64,000 bases of DNA from Piper betle (taxonomy: Eukaryota; Streptophyta; Magnoliopsida; Piperales; Piperaceae): assembly GCA_033002965.1 (NCBI GenBank), contig JAURVB010014977.1, positions 239,411 through 303,410 of the forward strand, read 5' to 3'. The position numbers and the translations under genes are program-made. The first letter of the stretch is position 1. Each line of letters opens with the position of its first letter. The notes beneath the pieces are model-generated. The model saw only the letters and a program-made list of their open reading frames with translations. It was not told the origin of the DNA and ran no database searches. This document shows positions 36,998 through 50,202 of the stretch, piece by piece.

Positions 36998-38952
36998 CAA
37001 GTGAAAATATCATTAGGAAAAAGATAATAAAATAAGAGATTGTCCCACAAGGAGCCTTAACTAGGAATTTTAGAATATCAAGATTTATTTAAAACTAGTC
37101 TACATGAGCGAAGAGAAAAACTTATCAACTTCAAGATAAAAATAAATCTAACAATTAAATTAACTACTCACCTTAACAATAAAATTAACTTCACTTAATT
37201 TATCCTCTCTGACATTCAAATGTGATGTATTTCTTATTAAGGGGTTCTAATTCATTTGCAATCTACTTGTCGAAGTATAACAAATACTTATCACTTTAAT
37301 CTAATTAGTTATATATCATTCCAATTAAAAATCAAGGGATAAATTAAGATCTTCCCTTATTAATAATTATCTATGACATAACCTACTCACTAATCATTCC
37401 CCTCTTTAGTCCGTCAAGGTATTAACATAGTTAATTTTATTATTTTTAGAACCAACTTCTTTATGCTTGGGTAAAAACCATTATAATATATCGTTTGCAT
37501 TAAATCAAAATATACAAATCATTTAAATAGAAAAAAGAAATAAATTTTATTAAACTTTACCATAAAGATCTATTGTTAACCGTAGATAATGAATTTACTT
37601 CGCAAAATTAAGTAAATAATAAAAACATATAATTCATTAAAATGTTCAAAATCATTACAAAAACAAAAGAAAAGAATAGAAGAAAAGAAAGGGAAAACTT
37701 TACATTTAGACCTTCCTCCTGCTCCCTTGATCTTTGGGCAAAGTTATAACTTGTCATTAAAAACTTCGTGACTTGTTGTTCTTTCTACCTTATTATACAT
37801 TAATTAAGGAATATGAAAGCTATATTCATGTCTCTCTACATTCATGTATCTCTATGCACAACATATTTGTATTTACAATATATGTCCATATGCATATAGC
37901 TATAGATATCCATATGCATGAATTTTCAAGTGCATAATATTGTAAATACATACATTGTTGACTGTAGCTAGCCTCTATAATATTTTTTATATCTTTACCG
38001 AAAAACTCACACAGATCTCTTGCCTATGAAAATAATATAAATAATTATATATATTCGCGGGTTGAGGTTTAATGTGTCCTTTCATTTAAAACTCTTTCAC
38101 AACATTTATACGTAAATACGTTATGAACTGTTCTAACTTTTAATAGTCCGATTGTCATTTGTATAGTCAACCCTTTTTAAACTTTAAAAACTCTTGAATG
38201 TACTTGACTATATAGCTTGCCGGATCAACTCTATAGATGACATCGCAGAAATTAAATTAGTAACTAACTTTTCAAGTCATATGATAAAAATTATCAAAAT
38301 ATCCTATTTTTTCTTTAATTATAATAGCTAAACCAACATTTTAAAGTAATATAAATCATATATTTATCAAATGTAAGAGATTATACAAATTTACAAAAAA
38401 GTTGATTTAACCTTCATGTATGATTTATTTTTTATTGATTGATTGCACTATCTACTATCTAGTTTTGAATTGGATTAAAAGCTTAGTTGAGGTAATCTCT
38501 AAAGATGGTTAATCATGAAAATACAATACAAATGGTGAAATTTTTTGGTAAGATGTAAGAGCAACAAATGTACGGTGAACTTTTCTGATGTAAACAGGAG
38601 GGTCATACATTAAAAACTTTGTAGGAATGGAATCAACTCCTAGTTCATTGGGAATTATATTATTTTTTAAATTCAAGAAATATATTAAAAATAAAAAAGA
38701 ATATACCAAATTAGTATATATGATTTATATTAATTTAAAATATTTATGTAATTAAACTAAAAAAGTTAATATTTGTTAGTACATTTTTGCTTGATTTATA
38801 AAGAATCCTAAAATTTATTATAAGGGAATCATCTCATATGAATTTTGATTAATTCTTGTAATCAACAATCGTGGAGCTCAAAGTTGACTCAGAGAATTTA
38901 TAAAATCAAAAAATAAAAATAAATCGAATTGCATATGTTATGTTTTTTACCA

Positions 38953-38960
<8 letters not shown>
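36800..38960 (-). repeat. AT-rich 5' flank module of the DUF295 array, copy A
   Basis: From the gene outward the order is: a (TA)n run at 36963-36996, GCAAGTGAAAATATCATTAG, the GAGATTGTCCCACAAGGAGC block, a TTAACCGTAGATAATGA block, GGGCAAAGTTATAACTTGTC, ATTAATTAAGGAATATG, then a second part from about 38200 to 38960. The first part recurs, inverted or direct, at 45.5-47.2, 48.7-50.2 and 59.8-63.4 kb; the second at 43.1-44.7 kb. No coding seen. Confidence 0.75.

Positions 38961-38968
<8 letters not shown>

Positions 38969-39010
<42 letters not shown>
38969..39010. repeat. (TA)n microsatellite
   Basis: About 21 TA units after a (TG)n run. It forms the left border of the TIR element; a matching (TA)n run lies at its right border (40393-40435). 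Confidence 0.9.
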
Positions 39011-39012
<2 letters not shown>

Positions 39013-39224
39013 TAAGCTGTGATGCACTGCCGTGTTTTGGCTGCGTATGCAACATTTTTTGGGTCGCTAGATCGAAATCCAATGGCCCAAAACATGATCC
39101 TGTTACCCCCCTCCCCAGTTTTTTCGCCTTCCTACCCCACTGGTTTTGTCGCCCCCTAGCCCCACTCCACCCTTGGCCCCACCCGCAGTCGCGGTCCCCC
39201 ATCGGCCCTGCCCACAGCCGTGAC

Positions 39225-39790
39225 TCGAGTCAAATTTATGGTTACAAATAATTTCGTAAATATTAATAAATAAATTTTTAAAAAATAAAATAATTTTGTA
39301 ATAAAAACTTGACTTGGTGCCGCTCGAGATCAAGTCAAGTTTTTATTATAAAACTATTTTATTTTTTAAAATTTATTTCATAATATTGACTCGAGTGGAG
39401 ATTGAGTCAAATTTTTATTACAAAATTATTTTATTTTTTAAAAAAATTATTTCGTAATATTGACTCGAAGTCGAGACTATGTCATATTTTTATTACAAAA
39501 TTATTTTATTTTTTAAATTTATTTCATAATAAAAACTTGGCTTGAGTCAGGATCAAGTCAAATTTTTATTATAAAGTTATTTTATTTTTAAAAAAATTTA
39601 TTTCGTAATATTAACCTTAGTCGAGACGAAGTCAATTTTTTATTACAAAATTATTTCATAATAAAAACTTGACTCCCGTCGGGATCAATTCAAGCTCTTA
39701 TTGCGAAATTTTTTCATTTTTTAAAAAATTTATTTCGTAATAAAAATTTGACTCAATCGTGACTTGAGTAAAGTTTTTATTACGAAATTA
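39225..39790. repeat. Satellite-like repeat, unit about 75-85 bp, inside the TIR element
   Basis: Six or seven degenerate units, each with a GACTCGAGTC-like palindrome followed by CAAATTTTTATTACAAAATT and ATTTTTTAAA...ATTTCGTAAT. The palindromic core and the long A/T arms make each unit partly self-complementary. Confidence 0.65.
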
Positions 39791-39960
39791 TCCTCCTCTG
39801 TTTCTCACACCCTCTATTTTACTGTGCCACCCCACCGCCGGCAACCTCTCCACCTGCTGCTTGCTAGCCAATATTGTTGTTGTGTCGCCAAAGGGGGTTG
39901 GGGGCAGCGGCGCAAGGGAGGGGCCACTGCTTAGGGTGGGGGTGGGGGGACCGTGTCTGC

Positions 39961-39999
39961 GGGTAGGGATGGGGGGGGGGGGGCGGGGGAGGGGGCGCG
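39961..39999 (+). other. G-run cluster, potential G-quadruplex
   Basis: A run of 13 G is followed by C, five G, A and five G, with further GGGG groups up to 40200. This is strong G-quadruplex potential on the plus strand. The overlapping long ORFs are composition artefacts. Confidence 0.6.
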
Positions 40000-40391
40000 G
40001 TGCTTGGTGGGGCAGGGGGGGAACCGCGGCTGCAGGCGGGGGCTGCGGTGAATGGTGGCGGCCCGAGGGGTGGGGACGCCTCGACAGTGGGTGGGGGAGT
40101 GGGGTGGGGCTGGGGGGCGGCAAAATCCGGTGGCCGGCGGGGGGAAGGCGAAAGAAAAGGAAGGAGGGGGGAAATGTGGAAGGTTGCTGCCCGGGGCGCT
40201 GCCGGTGGGAGGAACGTAGGGGGGAGCAGCTATGGCTGCGGGTGGGGTCAGGGGAGGAGGAATCTGGCGGAGGGAAGGCAAAAAAACACGAGGGAGGGGG
40301 GGGAATGGATTCATGTTTTAGGCCATTGGATTTTGATCCAACGGCCCAAAAAAACACTGCATGCACTGCCAAAACATGGCAAGGCATCACA

Positions 40392-40437
<46 letters not shown>

Positions 40438-40677
40438 CACACAAAGTAATTAACGTATAATGTATGTTTATGAACTTTTAAAAGATATGCATATATCAAA
40501 TGCGTCCACGCGATGACAACACAAATCAAAGTAATGAATTAAAATTTTCTTTTTTAAAAAGGAAACTACAATTTAAAAAAAAAAAGTAAATGAACAACTA
40601 ACTAAGTCATATTTGCAAAATAAATCTTCTTCCAATGAGTCATTGCATATTTAAAATTAAGCTTCTTCTAATGAATT

Positions 40678-40745
40678 TGGGTCGATGAATTTGAAGGTAG
40701 CGTCATACCCACTTGCGAACGTGAGCCATGGAGTCTTCGGGAACC
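40678..40745 (-). pseudogene. DUF295 fragment, start of second domain
   Basis: Minus strand reads PKTPWLTFASGYDATFKFID, matching PKTPWLMFANGYDATFKFID of the intact copies. Only about 68 bases are left, joined to the 3' side of a glycolate oxidase exon fragment. Confidence 0.75.
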
Positions 40746-40837
40746 TGTAAACAAATTCATATGGGTGTCAAAAAGTAACAATCTTTTAATGCTTCAAGTT
40801 ATGGCCACAAAGCAAAATGCAGATAAAGAAGTAACAC

Positions 40838-40961
40838 CTGTTCTTAATGTCAGCCTCCCGGCGGCCAAGTCGTGGAGTATCAACTGTTAGGACAAATGCC
40901 TTGAAACCAGCAGCTTCTGCTCTTCTAAGGAGTTGAGAAACCACATTTAGATATTTGACAC
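40838..40961 (-). pseudogene. Glycolate oxidase-type (2-hydroxy-acid oxidase) exon fragment
   Basis: An exon bounded by AG and GT reads [20 protein letters not shown] followed by [12 protein letters not shown]. This is the conserved central strand-helix of peroxisomal FMN-dependent glycolate/2-hydroxy-acid oxidases. No adjacent exon of the family is intact; upstream DNA to 41100 is open but not family-like. Another exon of the same family lies at 55884-56069. Confidence 0.85.
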
Positions 40962-41104
40962 CTGATAACGCTCGCTCATAATTGTAAGTAAAAGACAGAG
41001 GAAAAGGATTAATTCTGAAATATGGGGAACAGTATACTTCCATACAATTGGAAAAAGTGGATACCAGGCCCCGTGGATGCAACTTCTTCAACACTGCAAA
41101 GAGC

Positions 41105-41345
41105 CAATTAGTCGCAGCAAAAGTCATGTATGTGCACAGAATTATGGCCATGCATGAAGAGCAATCCCATGGCCACCTCATCATTTAGGTCATAAAAAAG
41201 CTATTTTCTTTTTGAAGGCAACATCACGGTAATGAACTACTAAGTTAGAAAAAAGTCATGAACAATTAACTAAGTTTTCTACCATTTTTTTTCAGAAAAG
41301 AAGTCATATACATTAAATAAGCTTCTTCTATTGAGTTGGGCAGAT
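41105..41345. repeat. Second copy of the 25262-25505 repeat
   Basis: Near-identical to 25262-25505, ending GAGTTGGGCAGATGG. In place of the DUF295 3' end it is followed directly by the array flank module (ATTTATTGTTTCTTGATAAT). Confidence 0.75.
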
Positions 41346-41349
41346 GGAG

Positions 41350-42430
41350 GAAGTAACAATTTATTGTTTCTTGATAATAATAATGTTGGTCTATCTCTAA
41401 CGTGTTTGATAATATTGAGATTCCACGTCCCTTTATTGCGATGCCTGCTCATGAGTTCATGCTAACGAGTTTGAAGCTTTTACAATAGTTTAGATTACTG
41501 TTGTCTGTTAAATGTATTGCTGTATCAGAAATTAATAGAAAAGATGGGTGCACCAACTATCTTTTCAGATTATAGTGAAGACGCTGACGGGGCTCCCTTA
41601 TTATTCATGTAAGCTAATATGTTTCTTGCTGATGCCCTTTGGTTTAAATTAAGCGACCTGAAATTCTTATGTGTATGTTCATATTGCAGATTCAGTTAAA
41701 TCCATTCAGACAACCATTGGCAGTTGGAGGCAGTGCCTTGTATATCCCTTGCTATTCAAATTACTTTCTTTTTGGCATGTGATGCATAAAACAAGCAGAA
41801 AACATCTGAAAATGCCGTAATCTGGTCTGTACGATCTGAGAAGAAGAGAAACTTGAAACTTGGTTCTCAATAACTAAGAGAGATCAACAGTAAATATCTG
41901 AGAGAAAGATTCCAAGAAATAATGAAAGAATATAGAAACGGGCGCTGGTGATCTAGTTGATGGTAAATCTGTTTTGTTAATGTTAGAAATAGTAAATTAT
42001 GATACTATTAGACTTATTTGCATCACATATAACTCATATTACATCGACAATTGAACCATACTATCTATTCGGTCGTGTGCTCAAAAGTAATGAACTACCA
42101 TCTATATCTTACTATCTATGAAAGAAATTTGGGTTCTGAAAGAAGCTTCCACATTGTTTTTCAGTGCAGGTCTTTTATTAACTTACTATGTACTATTAAT
42201 TAGTATTTCAATGTTACCTCTTTTCATTAATAAAAAATTTTAATTATATTATATATTTTATATCGTGTAAATGAGGTGACTCCAAACACTACTTAATAAA
42301 GGGGTTTGATGGCACAAAAAAAACTTAATTGGCATGTTAATTGAAAATATAAACTCTAATTTATTTATTTTATTGTAATCTTAAAAGAAAATAATGGGTT
42401 CCAACTTCCGTCCAGTATGGAAATGAAGTA
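41350..42430 (+). repeat. DUF295-array 3' flank module, copy 3 (5'-shortened)
   Basis: Starts inside the module (TTTATTGTTTCTTGATAATA) and runs to the 3' end of the 42.5 kb DUF295 pseudogene. It contains an extra T/A-rich insertion (about 42160-42330) absent from the 34 and 57 kb copies. Confidence 0.75.
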
Positions 42431-42485
42431 ATGATCTACTAAGTCATATCACATCATATATGTAGTTCCAAAATAAGGCTTCTTG

Positions 42486-43066
42486 TAATGAATGGGGCAT
42501 ATGAAGGGGAAGGAACAATATTCTTACCGGTCGCTCTATCATATCCAAGTCTGACACCGACGGGTACAACCCACTGCAGGAGGCGATCTCTTCTTTTGAA
42601 AGGTGCTTGTGTTTATTTCCACCCCAAAAGCTCGTTACCCAGATCTCCAACAAACTTGGACAAATATATCATGTTCGCCATCTCCGGTTTAGCAGCCGTG
42701 GCCACGAAACAAGCCTTTGGTCCTGCAAACAATGTCTTGTCACCAATGTCTTGCACTTCCCTCCACCTACGATAAGAAACCGAATCCAATATGTAAACTC
42801 CAATCGGGTTATGGGTCCGATCCATAAACACCGAGACGAGGTTGCCGGAGTCTGATTTTATCAAGAAGCAGCTCTCCGCCGCCGTGAAAGGGTCGAATGG
42901 CATGTGTACGTCTATGACAACTCATGTATTTGTTGCAGGATTGTTGGTACCCAATCTCCCGTTCAAGTCCAGACAATAGAAGAGGCCATTATAGTAAACC
43001 GGATCGGAGAGGAGCCATGTAGTTTGGGGGTCGCTATGGTAATGTAGTTGCTGCACTGCACTTGCC
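42486..43066 (-). pseudogene. DUF295 second-domain pseudogene
   Basis: Matches the last about 190 residues of the intact second domain: AVQQLHYHSDPQTTWLLSDP, CLDLNGRLG, MPFDPFTAAESCFLIKSDSG, then KTLFAGPKACFVATA. The tryptophan of NTWVVIDV is replaced by a TGA stop, and a short deletion near 42620 shifts the frame. The upstream half is missing: at about 43066 the sequence switches to the second part of the AT-rich flank module. Confidence 0.85.
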
Positions 43067-43089
43067 CCCGGCTCTAACATGTCTTTTAG

Positions 43090-44760
43090 AGGAGGAACAT
43101 GAAGCTCAGAATCAGCTTGTCTATATATATTATACACACACACACATGGTAAAAAAACATAACATATGCAATTCAATTTATTTTTATTTTTTGATTTTAT
43201 AAATTCTTTGAGTCAACTCTGAGCTCCACGATTGTTGATTGCAAGAATTAATCAAAATTAATATGAGATAATTCCCTTATAATAAATTTTAGGATTCTTT
43301 CTAAATCAGGCAAAAATGTACTAACAAATACTAACTTTTTAAGTTTAATTACATAAATATTTTAAATTAATGTAAATCATATATACTAATTTGGTATATT
43401 CTTTTTTATTTTTAATATATTTCTTGAATTTAAAAAATAATATAATTCCCAATGAGCTAGGAGTTGATTCCATTCCTACAAAGTTTTTAATGTATGACGC
43501 TCCTGTTTACATTAGAAAAGTTTACCTGTACATTTGTTGCTCTTACATCTTATCAAAAAATTTCACCATTTGTATTGTATTTTCACGATTAACCATCTTT
43601 AGAGATTGCCTCAACTAAGCTTTTAATCCAATTCAAAACTAGCTAGTAGATAGTGCAATCAATCAATAAAAAATAAATCATACATGAAGGTTAAATCAAC
43701 TTTTTATGTAAATTTGTATAATCTCTTACATTTGATAAATATATGATTTATATTACTTTAAAATGTTGGTTTAGCTATTATAATTAAAGAAAAAATAGGA
43801 TATTTTGATAATTTTTATCATATGACTTGAAGAGTTAGTTACTAATTTAATTTCTGCGATGTCATCTTCATCCGGCAAGCTATATAGTCTTGTAGTTAAT
43901 ATATCATTTAAATATTACATTTTATATTAGTTTAGTTTTAATATATAATTTAATCACTCCTTGAATTCATTTCAATTTAAGTAAAATTAATTAAATTAGT
44001 TTATGTAACTAAAAATTTCTAGTATTATTCCTCGTAGGACGATACTTTCTTGTCACTTTTATTACTTGATTCGGCACATACACTTACATTATAATTTACA
44101 CATTACACATATAATAAAAAAATATAACATATGCAATTCATTTTTATTTTTATTTTTTGATTTTATAAATTCTATGAGTCAACGCTGAGCTCTACAATTG
44201 TTGATTACAAGAATTAGTTAAAATTCATATAAGATGATTCCCTTATAATAAAATTTGTGAGGCAAAATTGTATTAACAAATATTAACTTTTTTAGTTTAA
44301 TTACATAAATATTTTAAACTAATATAAATCATATATACTAATTTGGTATATTCTTTTTTTATTTTTAATATATTTATTGAATTTAAAAAATAATACAATT
44401 CCAAGTGGGCTAGGAGTTGATTCCATTCCTACAAAGTTTTAAATGTATGACGCTTCTATTTACATAAGAAAAGTTCACCGTATATATGTCGCTCTTACAT
44501 CTTGCCAAAAAAATTCACCATTTGTATTGTATTTATTTTTGCGATTAACCATCTTTAGAGATTACTTTGAATAAGCTTTGCAATCCATTTCAAAACTAGC
44601 TAGTAAATAGTGCAATCAATCAATAAAAAATAAATCATACATGAAGGTTCAATCTTTTTTTTGTAAATTTGTATAATCTCTTACATTTGATTAAGAGAAC
44701 AACATACATAAATGAGGCAAGGAGAATAATAAATCCCCACTTAAGTGTTCAAACTAGCAT
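43090..44760. repeat. AT-rich flank module, two direct copies
   Basis: 43140-43870 and about 44100-44720 are direct copies of each other (TATGCAATTCA...GAGTCAACTCTGAGCTC, TTCCCTTATAATAAA, GGAGTTGATTCCATTCCTAC, TTAACCATCTTTAGAGATT). Both are inverted relative to 38450-38960. The short ORFs in them are the same reading of the repeat, not genes. Confidence 0.75.
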
Positions 44761-46937
44761 AATGAGTAAGTTGTGAGAGCCCCGCCCCCATCTATTAGAC
44801 CCAAATTGTAAGACTTAATTTATGTTGCAAAAATCCACATCAAACAATCAAGATCATCAACTAATTGTGAGTGTCCTCATCTACATCCATGGGCAGTGCA
44901 CGCAACACCTGCGCGTAATGATATAGACCTATCCATTGAAAGAAAAAAACTATATACTATAATTTTAAAATTCCTTTTTTACTCTAAAAACACTCATCAA
45001 GTCAACTCTATTTCATAACTTGTTAAATCCAATTCTATGTATAACTCCGTACTAACTAATTTTATAATTGCCTTTCCGAATCAAGCCGTAAAAGTTATCA
45101 AAATATATCATCTTTTTTTTAGATTAGCTAACTCAATAGGTTAATAATTAAATCAGATATTTATTAATTTTAAGTGTCAAATGAATAATATACACTAATT
45201 TCATGCAACTCTTTATTTACATTTATTAAAAATTTAATATAAATGACTATGAGTTAGCTTTGAGTTAACTCCACTTTATAATATGCCGAGTCGAGTCCGA
45301 GTTTTGATTTTTAAACTATGCTATATATAGATATATTTTTGAGTAATGATCTACTAAACTAACTAAGAAGTAATTGTGCAAACTTTATTGCAATTTTAAA
45401 ACTAATTAATTCCCAAAATGTATGACTTGTGTGATATTGACGATATATTTAAATATATATTTTAAAAACTTGAAGCTCGTACTTTATTTGACATGTCTGG
45501 GAGACATTCGACGTGGAGTCGACTCAAAACCAACTCAACGTCATTTATAATATTAACAATTTAATTATGTAAATAAAAAGTTACACAAAATTAGTATAGT
45601 TGAAATTGATAAATATATGATTTATATTACTTTAAAATGTTAGCTATTATGATTAAAGAAAGTAGGATATTTTGATAATTTTTATCATATGACTTCAAGA
45701 GCTAATTAGTAATTTAATTTTTGTGATGTCATCTATAGAGTTGATCCGGCAAGCTATATAGTTAAGCCTATTTAAGAGTTTTTAAAGTTAAAAAAGAGTT
45801 TTGAAAATACGAATGACAATTAAACTATTAAAAGTTAAAATAATTCATAACGTATTCACGTATAAATATTGTGAAAGAGTTTTAAATTAAAGGACACATT
45901 AAAACACAACGTGCTAATAGATATAATTATTTATATTATTTTTATAGACAAAAGATGTGTGTGAGTTTTTCCGGTAAAGATATAAAAAATATAATTAGGG
46001 CTAGATACAGTGAGCAATGTATGTATATACAATATTCTAAACTTGAAAATTCATATATATGGATATCTACAGCTATATGTATATGGACGTATATTGTAAA
46101 TATAAATATGTTGTGCATAGTAATACATGAATGTAGAGATACATGCATATAGCTTCTATATTCCTTAATTAATGCATAATAAGGTAAAAGAATTCAGAAA
46201 GTTTTTATAGACAAGTTATAACTTTGCCCAAAAAGCAAGGCACGAGGGGGAAGACATAAATGTGAAGTTTTCCCTTTATTTTCTTCTATTCTTTTATTTT
46301 GTTTTTATAATGATTTTAATCATTTTAATAAATTTTATGTTTTTATATTAACTTAATTTTGTGAAGTAAATCATTATCTAGGGTTAACAATAGATCTTTA
46401 TGGTAAAGTTTAATAAAATTTATTTCTTTTTTCTATTTAATTGATGTCTGATTTGTATATTTTTATTTAATGCAAACAATATATTATAATGGTTTTTACC
46501 TCAGCATTAAAAAGTTGGTTTTAAAAATAATAAAATAAACTATGTGAATACCTTGATAGACTAAAGAAGGGAATGATTAGTGAGTAGGTTATGTCATAGA
46601 TAATTATTAATAAGGGAAGATTTTAATTTATCCCTTGATTTTTAATTGCAATGACATATAATTAGTTAGATTAAAATGATAAGTATTTGTTATACTTATG
46701 CAAGTACATTGCAAATGAATTAAAACCCCTTAATGAGCAATACATTTGAATGGTCAGAGGTTAAATTAAATGGAGTTAATTTTGTTGATAAGTTGAGTAG
46801 TTAATTTAATTATTAGATTTATTTTTATCTTGAAGTTGATTAGTTTTTCTCTTCGCCCATGTAGACTAATTTTAAATTAATCTTGATATTCTAAAATTTC
46901 TATTTTAGTATTTTTTCCCTAATAATATTTTCACTTG

Positions 46938-46979
<42 letters not shown>

Positions 46980-47322
46980 TTTAATAAGCACATAATTTTA
47001 ATTATGATTGTCTGAAATTGAGACAAGACAAACTTTGCACTCTTTCACATCACTATATTGTGTTCTTTGATGTAACTATCCACTAGATGTCATACCGTAT
47101 CAAATGCATATTGTATCCCTCCAAAAGGATGCACTTCTTCTGAAGTTTACATAGTTAGTCTATATAAGATACATATGAATCCTAATTCATACTCCGATAG
47201 TTGGCTAATTTATTGTTGTTGCTGTAAATGATAACAGTGTAAATGTTAACAGTCTCTTCTCGATTTTATTGTTACAGATTTGTAACAACATTGGACGGTG
47301 AAGCTCAGTTTCCAATATCAAA

Positions 47323-47486
47323 ATGAGAGGACTTACATGCTTTGTGTTGTTCGAGGAGGTAGGAGAATGGTGCCTCTACGACGTCCTGCACAGGAGATGG
47401 TTAATGGATGAGGAGAGAATGAGTAAATTTGTTGATTGGTTAGATGACATCCCATCTTGCGAGGCTCTCTACATGGGCTGGTTGCT
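47323..47486 (+). pseudogene. DUF295 exon 1 truncated at a duplication junction
   Basis: Reads CFVLFEEVGEWCLYDVLHRR, WLMDEERMSKFVDWLDDI and SCEALYMGWLL like the 50 kb gene. It then breaks at GGCTGGTTGCTAATGAGC into AT-rich module sequence. Only about 55 residues of the domain remain. Confidence 0.85.
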
Positions 47487-48038
47487 AATGAGCAGTCTAT
47501 TATACCCAAATTGTAAGGGTTATTATACCCAAATTGTAAGGCTTAATTTACGTTTGGAAAATCCATATCACATAATCGAGATCATCAACAGTCGATCGTC
47601 CCATGTACATCCTTGGGGAGCGCACACAACACCTGCACGCAAGGATATAGACCCATCCATTGAAAGAAAAAACTATATACTATAATTTTAAAATTCTTTT
47701 TTTACTCTAAAAACACTCATCAAGTCAACTCTATTTAACAACTTTCAATTAAACTCTACGTATAAATCTATATTGACTAATTTTATAATTGACTTTCCGA
47801 ATCAAGCCATAAAAGTTATCAAAATATATCATTTTTTTAAATTAGCTAACTCAATATGTTAATAATTAATCATATATTTATTAATTTTAAATGTCAAAAG
47901 AATAATATACACTAATTACATGTAACTCTTTATTTACATTAATTAAAAATTTAATATAAATGACTTTGACTTGGCTTTGGGTTGACTCCACTTTATGACA
48001 TGCCGAGTCGAGTCCGAGTTTTGATTTTTAAATTGTGC

Positions 48039-48079
<41 letters not shown>

Positions 48080-49934
48080 CTTTGAGTAATCATTTACTAA
48101 AGTAGTGCTACATATAGATATATTTTTGAGTAATCATCTACTAAACTAATTAAGAAGTAATTTTAAAACTAACCAATTCCTAAAAGATATAGCTTGTGTG
48201 ATATTGATGATATATGTAAATATATAGATTAAAAACTTGAAACTCATACTTTATTTAGCATGACATGGAGTAATTCAACTTGGAGTTGACTCAAAGCCGA
48301 CTCAACGTCTTTTTAAATATTAAAAATTTAATTATGTAAATAAAAAGTTATCTAAAATTAGTATATATTGCTCTTTTGATATTTGAAATTGATAAATATA
48401 TGATTTATATTACTTTTAAATGTTTGTTTAGCTATTATATAATTAAAGAAAAATAAGAAATTTTGATTTTTTATCATATGACTTGAATAGTTAATTACTA
48501 ATTTAATTTCTGTGATGTCATTTATAATTTTTGCAATGTCATCTATAGAGTTGATCTGGCAAGCTATATAGTAAAGTTGATTTAAGAGTTTTTTAAAGTT
48601 TAAAAATATTTTTGAAAATATGAATGACAATCGGACTATTAAAAGTTAGAATCGTTCATAAGGTATTTACGTACAAATGTTGTGAAAGAATTTTCAATAA
48701 AAGGACACATTAAAACACAACCCGCTAATATATATAATTATTTATATTATTTTTATAAGCAAAGGTCTGAGTAAGTTTTTCTATTAAAGATATGAAATTC
48801 ATGTATATGAATATAGATATCTATCATCCATATGGATATTTATAACTATATGTACATGGACATATATTGTAAATACAAATTCGTCATGCATAGAAATACA
48901 TTAATGTAGAGATACATAGATATAGCCTCTATATTCCTTAATTAATGCATAATAAGGTAGAAACAAAGACAAGTTAGGAAGTTTCTAATGACAAGTTATA
49001 ACTTTGCCCAAAGAGAAGGGAGAAGGAGGAACACATAAATGTGAAGTTTATATATGGTAAATACAAATATGTTGTGCATATAAATACATAAATGTAGAAA
49101 TACATGGATATAGCCTCTATATTCCTTAATTAATGAATAATAAGGTAAAAAGAAGGACAAGTCAGGAAGTTTTTAATAACAAGTTATAACTTTGCCCAAA
49201 TAGCAAGGGAGAAGGAGGAAGACATAAATGTGAAGTTTTCCCTTTATTTTCTTCAATTCTTTACCTTCATTTTTGTAATGATTTTGAACATTTTAAAGAA
49301 TTTTATGTTTTTATGTTAACTTAATTTTGCGAAGTAAATCATCATCTATAATTAACAATAGATCTTTATGGTAAAGTTTTATAAAATTTATTTCTTTTTT
49401 CTGTTTAATTGATGTCTGATTTGTATATTTTTATTTAATGCAAACAATATATTATAATGGTTTTTACCTCAGCATTAAAAAGTTGGTTTTAAAAATAATA
49501 AAATGAACTATGTTAATACCTTGATAGACTAAAGAAGGGAATGATTAGTGAGTAGGTTATGTCATAGATAATTATTAATAAGGGAAGATTTTAATTTAGC
49601 CCTTGATTTTTAATTGCAATGATATATAATTAGTAAGATTAAAGTGATAAGTATTTGTTATACTTATGCAAGTACATTGCAAATGAATTAAAACCCCTTA
49701 ATGAGCAATACATCTGAATGGTCAGAGAGGTTAAATTAAGTGGAGTTAATTTTGTTGATAAGTTGAGTGGTTAATTTAATTGTTAGATTTTTTTATCTCG
49801 AAGTTGATAACTTTTTCTCTTCGCCCATGTGGACTAATTTTAAATTAATCTTGATATTCTAAAACTTCTAGTTAAGGCTCCTTGTGGGACAATCTCTTAT
49901 TTTATTATTTTTTCCATAATGATATTTTCTCTTG

Positions 49935-49972
<38 letters not shown>

Positions 49973-50195
49973 AATAAGCACATAATTTTAATTATAATGG
50001 TTGGAAATTGAGATAGTAACCTTAGTGGCACTCTTTCACATCTATCCTTTGAGAAAAAGATGTAATTATTCACATCACTATATGTTGTGTCCTTTGAGAA
50101 AAAGATGTAATTATTCGCTATGTGTCATACCCTATCCAATGGATATGCATCCCTCTTAAAGGTAAAGGCTCTTCAGAAGTTACAGCGTTACTCTG

Positions 50196-50202
50196 TATAA
50201 AA
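50196..50202 (+). promoter_or_regulatory. TATA box of DUF295 copy B
   Basis: TATAAAA after TTACTCTG, about 140 bases before the ATG at 50340, at the position conserved in all copies. Confidence 0.6.

Larger units (their letters stand above)
39015..40393. mobile_element. TIR DNA element inserted between (TA)n runs
   Basis: Terminal inverted repeats of about 86 bases: left 39015-39100 (AGCTGTGATGCACTGCC...) and right 40307-40393 (complement ACTGTGATGCCTTGCC...). Both contain TTTTGG and AAATCCAATGGCC. Length is about 1.38 kb with no transposase ORF, so it is non-autonomous. The interior has a C-rich segment (39105-39220), an AT-rich satellite-like part (39225-39790) and a G-rich part (39840-40310). 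Both ends abut TA repeats, so the target duplication cannot be read. Superfamily not assigned. Confidence 0.7.

Noticed and set aside
38906..39095. ORFs encoding Ile-Tyr repeats next to (TA)n
   Set aside because: Translations of a microsatellite.
39788..40460. Long ORFs (up to 218 aa) in the G/C-rich part of the TIR element
   Set aside because: Composition artefacts: proline/glycine-rich low complexity, open on both strands, ending in (TA)n-coded Ile-Tyr repeats.
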